Positions 45,270 through 57,062 of a stretch of 64,000 nt of DNA are shown here, in pieces. The number at the start of each line of letters is the position of its first letter. Positions within the stretch are counted from its first letter, which is position 1. The DNA is from Escallonia rubra (Eukaryota; Streptophyta; Magnoliopsida; Escalloniales; Escalloniaceae): NCBI GenBank assembly GCA_033065855.1, contig JAVXUO010000603.1, forward strand, positions 62,001 through 126,000. Direction: 5' to 3'. The notes under the pieces are model-generated. The model was not told the DNA's origin and ran no database searches. It saw only the letters and a list, made by a program, of their open reading frames with translations. The translations under genes were made by a program, and so were the position numbers.

Positions 45270-48214
45270 CTAAACTAACAAGGAAAGACGTCAGAGAGCA
45301 AGTAAATAACCACAACCAAACACGGGCATCGATTATGAGCACTTCTATTTTGATCAAAGTAGCCCCATGCCGTGAAATTCAATGATCCTCCTCGAATAGA
45401 TTTTAGAGACCTTTTGAGATTGATTTTAAAAAGTAAATTTCAAAATTTTTAATCAGTTCTCATGATCATATTTTAATTTACTTTAAGTAGAATCATTTTA
45501 GCTATTTAGCAAAATAGTTATAAATTAACTTAAAGTTATAAAAAGTATTTGAACAAAATGCTTATTTAATAAATCAGTCCAACAATGATAAAAATGACCA
45601 TAGATGATATTTAATAAATATACTTCTAATGCACATTTAAAAAGGTCATGTTAACAAAACTTTTATTTGTAAATAAATACAATATATAAATAAATTACCG
45701 ATAAGCTATTCTCACCCACCTACAAAAGTAGTTATTTCTTATTCTAAATTAAAACGCCCACAATTTCACTCTAGTGCTTATAGTGTAATAACTTTCTCAA
45801 TTAGTTTAAGGGTGTTGGATGTTCTTTTATGAGAAATATAAGGATACTATGGTAAATTAGAAGGTCAAATCTGATTATGAAAAAAGTGATTATTTCATAA
45901 TCCTCTCTTTTTCAGGATTATGGATATATATAATTAGTTTTTAGCTTTCCGAGGCAGATTAAAAGGCCGTTTGAGATTGATTCTCAAAAGTAGATTTTGA
46001 TTAAATCTGAATCAGTTTCTAAAATTAGCTTTAAATCCATTTTAAACGTAATAGATTAAAAATTGTTAAAGATGTTTGGATAAAAGAGATTAAAGTGGGT
46101 CTAATATGGGAAAATTACGATGTACTGTATCCAAATTGAAAGATAGCATTTACTGTTTGTGTATATGTAAGGATGTTTTGGTAATTCTTTTGGTCAGACC
46201 TTGATTCTTCAAAATTGATTAAATCAGAATACAAGAAAACGAGGATTCTGAATTTAATCAGTATTGAGTCTATTGGAGCATATTTAATCGGTATACACTT
46301 TTTTGTCCAACACTTTAAACCTGATTTAAACAGATTCGGCCATTCTAGAATCTATAACAAACACCTTCTATATATCTTAATCATTTTTTCCTAAAAACTC
46401 ATATTTAATCTAGATTAAATCAGGTTCGACCATCCAAAAATTAATTCCAAATACCGTCTTAGAGTGTGTTTGGATGTAAGATTTGGACTGAGGATTTTAT
46501 TTTGGGGAAGTATTTGGAAATTCTTTGAACATAATCTCTTGTTTGGATTGTACGAAAGAGAATTTGTGAAATTCTTGAAGGAATTTGAAATGAAAATTTG
46601 GAGCCTCCAAATTCACAATTCAAATAGCTAGTCATGACTAGTTATTTGCCAAATCCCTTTAAAGAGATAATTGTCAAAGCACTGCGCTTCTTATGCCTAC
46701 TTTTTGGGATATTTGCTCCACATTGCTTTCTAGGATATCTGCCCCACCCTTTTAACGGTTTATTTCTTTAAAAAAAATTCCATGAAAGGTCTTCAATGCA
46801 TTAGTACTCATATAAACAAAGAATATACAAATACCCAATAAGAATTCACAGAAAAATAAACCTTCTCAAACAAAATATTTTATAATGATGGGATTTGTAA
46901 ATGAAGGAATTTCAAATTGAGCGAATTTGAAAGTACCAGGCATAGTCACGAATTCGATATTCAAAAATTATTTGGCATGGCCAGTAATTCGAAATTCGGG
47001 AATTATTCGGAGAATTTCATCAGGAATAAAAAATAGTTCAGTGGAACAACACAACTTTAATAGTATAAATCGAACATAATTCGGTAATTAGTCATCTACA
47101 TTATAATAGTTTTAAGTGTATGAAATCTTGAACTTTTGGAATAACAAAAGTATAATAATTCTTCCAATCTTTCAAGTGATGGCATGAAAAGAAGAAAAAA
47201 AAAAGTGGGGAAAAACTGTTGTTGTGTTTTTAATCATTTGTGCCCAGTATATATAACCTCGCATAATATTAGACAATAAAAGAAGGATTTGATGCTAAGC
47301 CCAGATTCTAATCCATGGAGAAGTAGTAAACGGTATGTCTCAGAATAGTCCTCCAGTCTTTGTACCACCAACACCGGGGCATCCGCTCATCTTGTGGAAC
47401 AGCAGGCGGGTTACACGTTCCACTGTGCCGAGATGTGAGGTGCAGCAAATTAATGTGCTTTCTAAGAGCATGTTGCCCTACGACGGCACTCCCAGAATTA
47501 GGGATCCACCCATAAAAGAATATGTTGGTCTTGATGCTTATGGCAATCGATATAGTTGAAGTGTGTGACAGAAAGTTCATCTAGCGATTCCCAGGATGGC
47601 GGGTAGTGCCTCGAAAGAGGATTAGAGCCAAGAAATATACATTACAATGTTAAGAGTAGCATGGTAGCTTGATGAAAAATAAATGTGGTAGAATTACGAG
47701 GTGACCAGCGTTCGAATCTTGTCCTTAGGCTTTTTTTGGTACTAGCTCTGTCCAAGAGAGGGGAAGATATATCAAGATCGCGATAAATTCAGCATGTTGC
47801 AATAAAATCAAGATATTCGTGAAATTTGACATAATCTCTTGAATATTTCAATTAATCACGATAAATATGTGATTTATATATTTCATGAATTTATCGCGAC
47901 AAATTCACGAATATCGTTGATTACTCGCGAATATTGTTACTATGGTATCCGATATTTTAAAATTCCACATCCAAGTGCACTCTTAGTATAGAGAAAAGAA
48001 GGTGTGACAGTCTTGTACCCTAGAACTAACAAAGGAAATAACACAAAAGAAAATGCTAGTTTGTAGTGGCTACATTTTATATAGGTGAGAAGTATATTGC
48101 ACATTATATAAAATCCGAAAGCAGGATAGTAATATTGGCACATCAAATTTATAAAAATTGCTGAATCAAACTTTACATCTTTTGAAAAGGATGAATAGTG
48201 AAATTTTAGGCGTT
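45270..48214. other. Intergenic AT-rich DNA
   Basis: No gene recognised. Two related segments with TTTTGAGATTGATT (about 45410 and 45970), and a GTGTTTGGATGTAAG segment near 46457, look like decayed MITE-type sequence but have no clear ends. A 74-codon plus-strand frame (47335-47559) is unidentified. GCGTTCGAATCTTG near 47710 resembles a Pol III B box, a possible SINE scrap. The last five bases (GTTTT, 48215-48219) are a target duplication. Confidence 0.45.
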
Positions 48215-48219
48215 GTTTT

Positions 48220-48666
48220 TGTTGTGGCAAAAAATTGACCGGTACCGAACGAGCGTCGGTTGGGATCAAACAAGCACGTGAGCAGACCTACAAAGCACAA
48301 CACGAGCAAACGGTGACGCGCCGGGACCCCCGGAGGAGGCGCCGGCGGGGAGTCTCCAATGCTTAAGTTAGTAAGCAATTTTGAGAGAATATCTGAAAAT
48401 ATTAGATCGTCAGAACTTACCTTTTTCCTCTCTTTCACTTCCATTTATAGGAATATATTAAAGGGTCGGTTACTTGACATAATGGGTAGTTCTCCTCATT
48501 AGTGGGAGGTTACCAAGTTTTAATTGACAGTTATTGCTCATAATGAGATAGTGGAAAGGTGGGCAAGTGCCACTCCCATTTCTCCAAGAATCAAGGAGTA
48601 GTTTTGGTGCCACCTGACGGTGACAAGAGTCACTTTCCTATTGGTGGGTATTTTTTACCCATATCA
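48220..48666 (-). repeat. 3' LTR of the LARD-like element
   Basis: On the plus strand it starts TGTTGTGGC and ends CCCATATCA. It shares GCTTAAGTTAGTAAGCA and the GC-rich CCGGGACCCCCGGAGG region with the partner LTR. Differences are a handful of substitutions and 1-base indels, implying a fairly recent insertion. Confidence 0.95.
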
Positions 48667-48680
48667 TTTGCCCCCCATTC
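48667..48680 (-). other. Polypurine tract
   Basis: The minus strand reads GAATGGGGGGCAAA just before the LTR. Confidence 0.8.
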
Positions 48681-48791
48681 CATGTTCTTTTTCGAGAAAG
48701 AGTATGGAATAAAGATGAATATTTTAGCATCGAAGTAGTGTTCCGTGCTGGAAACGTTAGCCAAAGGTGGTAGTTCTCGCTTGGTGGGGAA

Positions 48792-50245
48792 GCTTCCGTT
48801 TGGTGATGGACTCGTCTACTCGGCTGGGAGAGTAGAGGAGTGATGGACTCGTCTACTCGGATGGGAGAGTAGAGGAGTTATGGACTCGTCTACTCGGCTC
48901 GGAGAGTAAAGGTCTTCATGGGCTCGTCTACTCTGCTGGGAGAGTAGAGGAGTTATGAGCTCGTCTACTCGGCCGGGAGAGTAGATACTTTCATGGGCTC
49001 GTCTACTCGGCTGGGAGAGTAAAGGAGTTATGAGCTCGTCTACTCGGCCGGGAGAGTAGAGACCTTCATGGGCTCGTCTACTCGGCCGGGAGAGTAGAGG
49101 CCTTCATGGGCTCGTCTACTCGGCCGGGAGAGTAGAGGCCTTCATGGGCTCGTCTACTCGGCCGGGAGAGTAGAGGAGTTATGAGCTCGTCTACTCGGCC
49201 GGGAGAGTAGAGGCCTTCATGGGCTCGTGTACTCGGCCGGGAGAGTAGAGGCCTTCATGGGCTCGTCTACTCGGCCGGGAGAGTAGAGGCCTTCATGGGC
49301 TCGAGAGTAGAGGCCTTCATGGGCTCGTCTACTCGGCCGGGAGAGTAGAGGCCTTCATGGGCTCGTTTACACGGACGGGAGAGTAGAGGCCTTCATGGCT
49401 CGTCTACTCGGCCGGGAGAGTAGAGGAGTTATGAGCTCGTCTACTCAGTAGAATAAGGGCATGGGTCTAGTATGCTCGGCAGAGGCTAAGACCAAAGGCG
49501 CTCGTCTACTCGGTAGAGTAGAGGCATGAGTCTAGTGCGCTTGTCTGCTCGGCAGAGGCTAAGACCAAAGGCGCTCGTCTACTCGGTAGAGTAGAGGCAT
49601 GGGTCTAGTGGGCTCGTCTGCTCGGCAGAGGCTAAGATCAAAGGCACTCGTCTACTCGATAGAGTAGAGGCATGGGTCTAGTGTGCTCGTATGCTCGGGA
49701 GAGGCTAAGACCAAAGGCGCTCGTCTACTCGATAGAGTAGAGGCATGAGTCTAGTGCGCTCGTCTGCTCGGCAGAGGCTAAGACCAAAGGCACTCGTCTA
49801 CTCGGTAGAGTAGAGGCATGAGTCTAGTGCGCTCGTCTACTCAGCAGAGGCTAAGACCAAAGGCGCTCGTCTACTCGGTAGAGTAAAGGCATGGGTCTAG
49901 TGCGCTCGTCTGCTCGGCAGAGGGTAAGACCAAAGGCACTCGTCTACTCGATAGAGTAGAGGCATGGGTTTAGTGTGCTCGTATGCTCGGTAGAGGCTAA
50001 GACCAAAGGCGCTCGTCTACTCGATAGAGTAGAGGCATGAGTCTAGTGTGCTCGCCTGCTCGGCAGAGGCTAAGACCAAAGGCGTTCGTCTACTCGGTAG
50101 AGTAGAGGCATGGGTCTAGTGGGCTCGTCTGCTCGGTAGAGGCTAATACCGAAGGCGCTCGTCTACTCGGTGGAGTAGAGGCATGGGTCTAGTGCGCTCG
50201 TCTACTCGACAGAGGCTAAGACCAAAGGCGCTCGTCTACTCGGTC
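48792..50245. repeat. Two-stage tandem array (about 37-bp and 73-bp units)
   Basis: The first block (to about 49450) has units of about 37 bp with CTACTCGGCCGGGAGAGTAG, itself a CTACTC/GAGTAG hairpin, separated by AGGCCTTCATGGGCTCGT or AGGAGTTATGAGCTCGT. The second block has 73-bp units, a dimer of diverged 36-37-bp halves: CTCGTCTACTCGGTAGAGTAG plus CTCGTCTGCTCGGCAGAGGCT. This is a higher-order repeat grown from one ancestral monomer. One unit near 49300 is truncated. Confidence 0.95.
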
Positions 50246-51073
50246 GGGCGAGGAGAAAGACTTGTAGAGACTTTATAGAGGATTCGAGTGAAGTAGCGTG
50301 TCCACTCTATTTTGTCGTTTCCACCAAGGGGTACAAGGATTACTTGCCCCATGTTTACGTTGGTCGATTCTTGCCACGCGTTAGCTGTCCTAATAATCAT
50401 GAGATCATGGCTATTAGATTTGCAATAATATCTCTATATAAGGAGAGCTCATTTCATTTATCTTCACTTTTATTTCATTTTGAGCTAGAGAGACTTTCGA
50501 GAGGCCTAAAGGAGTTCGGATGCTTGGTCTAGCAAAGTAGGAGTCGATCGGAGTTCTTCTACTCAGTTTGGCGAGCAGTGAGTTAGGAATTCGAAGGGTC
50601 CCTGCTATGTGAGGCTTACGTGACTCCTCGAGAAAAGAATATGACTAAGCTGGGCCAAGGTTTAGGTGGCTCTTTATAGAGATGAACACGGTTTGCGAGG
50701 CTAGACCAACACAAATGTCCTTAGTGAAGGTGTGTCGAATGATAACTGGCGTTCTGATGCTAAGCTTATCAAAGTGTTGGTCCTGAAAGTGGCTAGAGTT
50801 CGGTTGAGGCACTAATGAGTGAGCTTTGTAATATCTCTTATTAGGCTGTTTATTCTTGGAATGACAACGCTCCTCGTCATTTTAGGTAAAGTGATGTGGC
50901 TATTGCAACGGTTTTGGTCATTCTCGTGATGCACAAGGCGAGATTATTTTTGAATTCGCCTTTTGGGTGATCTTGGATGTTAGGTGCAAAAGCTCTCAGC
51001 GTGATGATGAGGAGGTTAGGTGAGGCATCATTGAACCTGTGTCTCGTTAACAAGTGGTGATTTGTAGTGCTTG
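50246..51073. other. Interior of the LARD-like element, low-coordinate side
   Basis: Contains the antisense TATA box but no open frame with recognisable similarity. TTG at 51071-51073 is the target duplication of the CACTA element. Confidence 0.5.
50434..50443 (+). promoter_or_regulatory. Antisense TATA box next to the array
   Basis: CTATATAAGG followed by a T/C-rich CATTTCATTTATCTTCAC segment. It occupies the same position relative to array and LTR, and the same orientation, as the CTATAAAAGA box at 31391. No antisense protein follows here. Confidence 0.45.
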
Positions 51074-52439
51074 CACTACAAGAAAAATGGCCTATGCCAG
51101 CGGCCAAAAAATGCTGCCGTAGCCCAAATGACCGCTGCTTTAGGCTATGGCAGCGGTCATATACCGCTTCTGTAGGTCTCTCTGCCATAGACATATGGCA
51201 ACGGTTAGTAGAGTTTTAGCAGCGGTCATACCGCTTGTATATCTTTTCCTCCATCGGTTACTTATGTCCCATATCGCAGCGGCTTTGTAGGCCTATGGCA
51301 GCATTAGACCGACCGCTGCTGTAGCTTTTATTTTCTAGAAAAAAAAAAATTTAATTCCTGGATAGGTTTCTTATCACATGTGAAAAAGATATACATAAAG
51401 TAATATAAACAAAGTCTAAGTCATGTACAATAGCAATCGATACTTGACCCTTTCCATTTTTGGAATATGATAATCACTTTCAAGAATTATTAGAAAGCAA
51501 CTTACTCAACAAATCAAAATTGTTATATTCGCTAAAGTAGTAGTTTACATCATACTGATCCCTAAACTAAATTACAAATTTTTGAACAAAAACAAATTCA
51601 TGAACCTTGCTCAGATAATGTAAGAGATCCACTGCAAATGATATCTTCCAAGACAGGGCTTGCAAACCTAATTGTGTACTAACCAACTTGAGCTTCAAAA
51701 TGATAGAAATAAAATGTGAATAGATATGTAAATGAATTGTGGCGGCTATTTAATAGAACAGCGGGACGAAATAAGCTTACCAATCAGTGCCACAACTCTG
51801 TTTTTATTCTAGAGATCAGAACATGCTCCTGTGTACTCGCTATATTCTCATAAAGCCAATTATCCATCGATCACCAAACCTGAAACCAAACTTTGAATTT
51901 CTCCTTACAACGTACAATGTAGACCCCAAATATAACTCTTACTTTACTTAGAAAATTAAACAAATGCAAAGAGGATCACAACATCCCTTTGTAATAATTA
52001 GGGCCCTAAAAATTCGTCTCCCTTTGCATCACCCTAGCGTGCCATCCCTCTTTGGTCCATGTACTTTAAAGTTCGTTACTCCAATTTTAACAAGGGATAG
52101 TCAAGGAAGTCATGAACTGTACTCTAAAATGTCTATTCACATAATCTCCTGCAAAACTAGCTATGTTGAGTGAAGCTAGTGAACAGTAATGTCTTCTATG
52201 CACATTACAACTATGAACTGTGACGACTATTCAACCAAACAGGCAAGATAGTTCAAGATAAATCTGCATATATTTTTGTCACTGTAAGCTCTTCTGTAAC
52301 TTTCTCAGGCACTCTATGTCTTACAAGATATATATGCCATTATAGTATCAGAGCCTATACACTGTAGGGTCTCCAGTTCTTTTTGTCAAATGTCCATGAC
52401 CTGAACCCACAATACAAGTTAATTATATTGCATGAAACC

Positions 52440-52615
52440 AAAGTTTCTTTATCAATAAACTAACTATGAGAACCTTTTTTTGCAAGATTTCGACGATTCT
52501 CCAATAATCATTAACTTCAAAGGCTGCACGAGATATTATTCCCATCGTATGCGTGTCTAGTGCCCATAGATCTCCATCAGGGGCTTCCTCAATTAATCTA
52601 TACTCCACAATCATA
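52440..52615 (-). other. Possible captured exon, unidentified
   Basis: The minus-strand frame includes YRLIEEAPDGDLWALDTHT and AFEVNDYWRIVEILQ, with an AG at its 5' side. It looks protein-like but I cannot name the family. Confidence 0.3.
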
Positions 52616-53652
52616 AAACCATGTTCAGAATCAGAAAAGAACAGGTGAAGTGTGGACGAAATTCATACAGCTTGCTAAAATAACGACATAGCAATACTTT
52701 TCAGTCTTTTAGTGACAATGCATCGGTAACTACTTCTTGGTGCAAAAGTAAGGAGTTCAAGCCTATCTCCTTATCATTAATCTAGTAGTAACCATCCTAT
52801 CATGGAAAATCATCTTCCACCCATATTACTATTACTTGTTTAGAGCCAAATCTTCATTCTCTAGTAAAAGTGCTATTTTCAACAGCTAGTAAGCTCCATG
52901 AAACTACTTGGGTTGATTGCACATCAATTATAAAGGAATATATAGGAGATCTTAAGTTTTCTCATACTTTACAGTTGGTACTTATGATGCTTTGCTGTGA
53001 GTAAAGAGGTACCTACTTCTGTCCGATATATTTATGAAAGCATCCAAATCAATCAGTTCATCATCTTACAAAAACATAAAAAGTTCCATAAATATGTATA
53101 GGCGCATTAATTTTCATGACAAAAGCATTCTTATACATACACAGTCATGACAGGTTGATGTGCAAAAAACTATAAATCTTTCCAAAATCAGGTAATTACA
53201 AGTAATAATCTTGAATAATTGTGAAGGAAGGAGCTGTACAGCACATGGACATTCAGACAAACACGTAGAATGCAAGAACTTAGGATCTTCTTTTTCACTA
53301 CTGGCAAGAGTTGCTTTATAAGAAAATATATAAAAGCAAGAGCTGGGTACAATGGGAAATTCAAGTGGAAACGATGGTGACTTTGTGGGAAACATAATAA
53401 CACTTGATTGTGCCAAATTGGGCCTGTGTTCTATGGACTATGGGAGATACCGAGTTCTCAAACAAGCAAATGAACATTGAAGCCCACTCCTCATTTCGTC
53501 AATTTATTATATAGTTCAAAAATGTGGCAAGATAAGCAGGATTTTGCTATCTATATTAATTTTCACCGTCTTCCATTTTGCCTATCACCATTGACCAGTG
53601 TGTGTGTGTGTGTGACTGTGTGATAGAGAAAGAGAGCAAGAAAGAGGACCGC

Positions 53653-53800
53653 ATCTCATCTGGAGTCTGCTCTGCACGGAGACGGCGGCCGTCGAACAAG
53701 AAGGCGATGGAGGCCATCTCCACTTAATAACGATCACAGTAGGCATTCATCAGCTTCTTCAACTGAGTGCTACTCTTGATCCTGAAGAACACCTCGTTCC
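53653..53800 (-). pseudogene. Captured SUMO exon inside a CACTA element
   Basis: SUMO is the small ubiquitin-like modifier. The minus-strand translation shows NEVFFRIKSSTQLKKLMN, then AYCDRY, a stop, [16 protein letters not shown] and AEQTPDEM, which follows the central part of plant SUMO closely. The segment begins at GNEVFF and ends at TPDE, close to what I recall as the middle exon of plant SUMO genes. A TAA replaces a codon in the DRQSVE region. The N-terminal exon and the C-terminal di-glycine are absent, so no conjugatable protein could be made. Confidence 0.88.
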
Positions 53801-54331
53801 TATCGTTTCGATTTCACACACATGTCACTCAATTCTCACAGTAATCAGTCCCAACAAGTGGAAATCAGAACGATTTTCAACTAGATTTGGCTGAAATTTT
53901 CAATCCAATCGAAATGCCCCAATTCTCAACTAGATCTAACGTTTTTTTAACACAACGATTTTGAAAGGGAGAGAGAGAAACATAGAGGAAAATTTGTGTC
54001 GGTATGGGGTGTGTGTGTTTCAGAGAGAGGGAGAAAGAGAACCATGGAGCCGATTGGTGAAGAAAATAAAGTGCGGTTGTTAGATTAGCAAACAGGAACT
54101 CTTTGTGGCCGCTTGTGTTGAGTTTCATTTGGCGCTCAGTTTTGGCGGGCCTTGTTTTGGCATAAAAATTTCAACCGTGTTCGTCATAAAAGGAAAATTT
54201 TATGACCGCTGGCATAAGTAGGCTAAGTAGCGGCGGTACAACAATGACCACTGCTATAGAGGCAATATACAATCGGTTTTTGCGGCTGCTGTTGTAAAGC
54301 GCTGCTACAAGGCATTTTTCTTATAGTGTTG

Positions 54332-55725
54332 ACATATTCGAGAGGTACGATTGACCAAGGCTTGAAACTACTAGATAGATTCTTGTATGGCATGAGTGGT
54401 GACGACCAGGTCGTGAAGCTCAGCCATCGTATGAGAGGGAGTGCAAGCTCCGTGCAAGAGTGGTCATAGTATTATATACATGTAGCCCCCCTGACTAAGA
54501 AGGCGTAGATGTAAATATGGCTTCTTAGTCATTGTGTAGGGCATGTTCGAAAAAAGAACAGTTGTTTGTCTGCTCGGTGAGACAAATAGATAAAGATAGG
54601 GAGTGTGGTCTGTCTGCTCAGCTAGACGAGCAGATAAGAAGACCATGTTGTAACATTTTGTCGATACGATGTGTAGAGATGTGCAACAGTGTGGCAAATA
54701 AGAATACGGGCACGAGATCTCAAATTTGCTAGACGTACCGGCAAAGCTATAATCATAGGCTGTGACGCTCTCACGGTTATCTCCATTTCACAAGTCAACA
54801 TGTGACGCTTGGCGGGCATGATGCTGCCTTTTAAAGCTCTTAGCGTAACTAAAGCAGCATGGGCTGTGAATTTTCTTCAAGTATGAGGTGGGGCGCGGTA
54901 TAAACCCTCGTAACATGTTATGGGAAAATATAGCAAGAAAGCATATGAACTAATAAATACAGCCATATTTTAGCACTAAACCGAGAGTAATAATCATAAT
55001 CTGTGACACGATTACTACCCTGTCGATTAGGTAGTTACGATGTGTCGCAAGTGAGGCATAATAGAGAATTATGAGCACTTAGATGGCCTGAAGGCGATAA
55101 TTTTTTAAGCAATACAAAAGTGTATGCTAAGCATGCTGGGGCTAGAAATCATAGCTCTTATTTTTAGCGACGAACATGTGATAAACACGTTAGGCTACAA
55201 GTGCAGGCTTTTTAAGACATATGTTGCGTATATCAAATAAAAAGAACTTTGTGGGTGCAATGTAAATCCTCGGGGCAGGTGAAAACATGTCACGGGAAAA
55301 TATAACAAGAGAGTGCATGAGCTGATAAAGGCAACTACATTTTAGCACTAAATTTGTAGTAATCATATTATGTGACACCATTATTACCCTTTCAGTTAGA
55401 CAGTTGTGTCGTATTGCGTGACGTAAGCGGGGTATAATAACAAAATATTATCAGCTCCCAGATGCCTTGAAAGTGCTTAGTCAAATAAAGCACTTGGGCA
55501 ATGCTAGACCAAAAAGTTAATAGATTTAGGCTAAAGTATTTAAGCAATACTGGGGTGTATGCTAAATGTGCCTGCACTTAAAATAATAGTCGTTGCGAAT
55601 TACGTCGTGTAGAAATAAGCCTGTGTATACAGGTTTTAACGACGAATATGTATAAAATTGCAAAATAAGATTTTAATAAATCTTAATTGTGGGCAATAAC
55701 CATAAATATGCTAAATTATGGAGTT
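54332..55725. repeat. Diverged tandem duplication (about 350-bp period) inside the LARD-like element
   Basis: Segments at about 54885-55200 and 55240-55600 share, in order, CCTCG, GGGAAAATATA, ACATTTTAGCACTAAA, TAATCATA, TGTGACAC, ATTACCCT, GGTATAATA-like, AAGCAATAC and GTATGCTAA blocks. A partial third copy lies near 54745-54790. No coding potential. Confidence 0.7.
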
Positions 55726-57040
55726 TAAAACATAATTTCTTAAGATGGAACGAGTGCACCTGATAAAAGTCAGTTTCTCTTTCACAAAATGAGTCAGCCT
55801 TGGTGTCGCCACAGTACCAACGTCATTAAGGCCACCAATTGCCGAAGAGTCATCGCCGATTACTGCTGATGAGTCTAGATCTGGCCATTTTATCCTTGGT
55901 GACGTAGATTGCAGACGGAGGCCTTGCGTTTGATGGTCACCATGGCGAAAGCTTGGACTGAATAGCGACGCCGGCAAACTTTGGCGGTGACGGCGATGCC
56001 TGTTGCTCCGTTCAGGCTTTCACCGATGAGATAGTGGCCGATGAAATTCATGCGGTTGTGGCAGCGACGTCGTTGTGAATCTGGTACAGCCTCGACAGCG
56101 TGTAGCCGGTCATGGTGGTCTGGCGATGTTGCTTGGCGTTATGTCACGGATTAGGACGGTGAGAAGACGCGGGTCAGATCGACGATTTGGCGATGCAGTC
56201 GTCAATCGTGGTGGCACGGATCCGAATAGAGGTGTGGCGATCAGTGCCGATAGCGTGCGTCTGTCGGAATTGCGACCATCGCCGCTAATTTTGACGGTGG
56301 GTTGGTGGCTGACGAAAGGCCCCATTGGCTTGCAGACCCAAGGCGGTGGGAAGTGGCTACGAGGAGCCACTACTTGGTGCGACGACCATTTTTGTTTTGT
56401 CGGGATGGAGGTTAGGGACTTTGATGGCATGTTTCTTTTTCTCTTTTTTGTACATGTAACTCCATGGTGATTCATGTGGCCAGTGGAGGCGTTGCTACTG
56501 CTGGTCATGACAGAGGGCAGTGGATCGACGTAATGATGACAGCCTCATTAGGGCCTTGACTAGTGCTGGTTGTGGCGTGGCGGGCCTGAACAGAATGAGT
56601 ATTCTAGTGTTGCCGTTGTAAACATTGGTCGCTTGAACCAGCGACGATCGTTAGTCTCATCCGGATATGAAACAACGGTGCGGTTGCGGTGGCTATTGTT
56701 ATGGCGTCTGCCGGCCACGGCCGGTTGTGATGTATCTAATTGTGTCGCAGGTGACACCGGCTGGTCGTGGCGGTGGCCGATCTTCTTTGTGATTGACGTG
56801 GCCAATTTATGGTAGATCTGCTGTGACTCTTCTTCTTGGTGTTGAAGGCGTGTATGTTCGGCGTTTGGTCACGGCACTGTAATTGGATGCGACAGGGGCC
56901 AGCGGTGGTGGCGTATGGCTGCGGTGTTGACTGGTTCTGGCGTCGGTGGTCTCACGGCAGAGCCAGCAATTGTGATTGATCGCGATTTGTAGTAAGTTCG
57001 CGGTTGGCGTGTTTGCTTCCAAATCTGCCTTGCTTAGTCG
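55726..57040. other. GC-rich interior next to the 5' LTR
   Basis: Distinctly richer in G and C than the surroundings, with short open frames on both strands and GGTGGCG-type repeats. In sense (minus) orientation this is where leader and gag should lie, but I see no gag motif or zinc knuckle. It could be captured host sequence or a decayed leader. Confidence 0.4.
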
Positions 57041-57062
57041 GGTCTCACGGATGGCGCCAAAA
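57041..57062 (-). other. Primer-binding site region of the LARD-like element
   Basis: The minus strand reads TTTTGGCGCCATCCGTGAGA after the LTR end GCCACAACA. TGGCGCC-type sites are usual for Tat/Ogre-type gypsy elements. The broken element at 39829-39854 keeps the matching ATCCGTGGGATCCC part. Confidence 0.8.

Larger units (their letters stand above)
51074..54328. mobile_element. CACTA transposon carrying captured gene sequence (3,255 bp)
   Basis: Ends are CACTACAAGAAAAATG and CATTTTTCTTATAGTG, inverted with one mismatch. It is flanked by a 3-bp duplication TTG (51071-51073 and 54329-54331). Subterminal regions (51090-51320 and 54190-54310) carry GGCAGCGGTCATA / CCGCTGCT-type repeats in both orientations. 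These differ from those of the CACTA at 15013, so it is a separate family. No transposase is visible. The interior includes a SUMO exon at 53653-53800 and another possible exon at 52440-52615. Confidence 0.92.

Noticed and set aside
47335..47559. 74-codon plus-strand frame with a plausible composition
   Set aside because: No family recognised and no promoter or splice context; left as unassigned.
48792..50245. CRISPR-like or rRNA-spacer-like array
   Set aside because: Repeats follow each other without unique spacers and lie between an LTR and the interior of an element with a clear target duplication.
56110..56508. 132-codon minus-strand frame in the GC-rich block
   Set aside because: Mirrored by a similar frame on the plus strand, as expected from GC-rich sequence; no gag or other motif.
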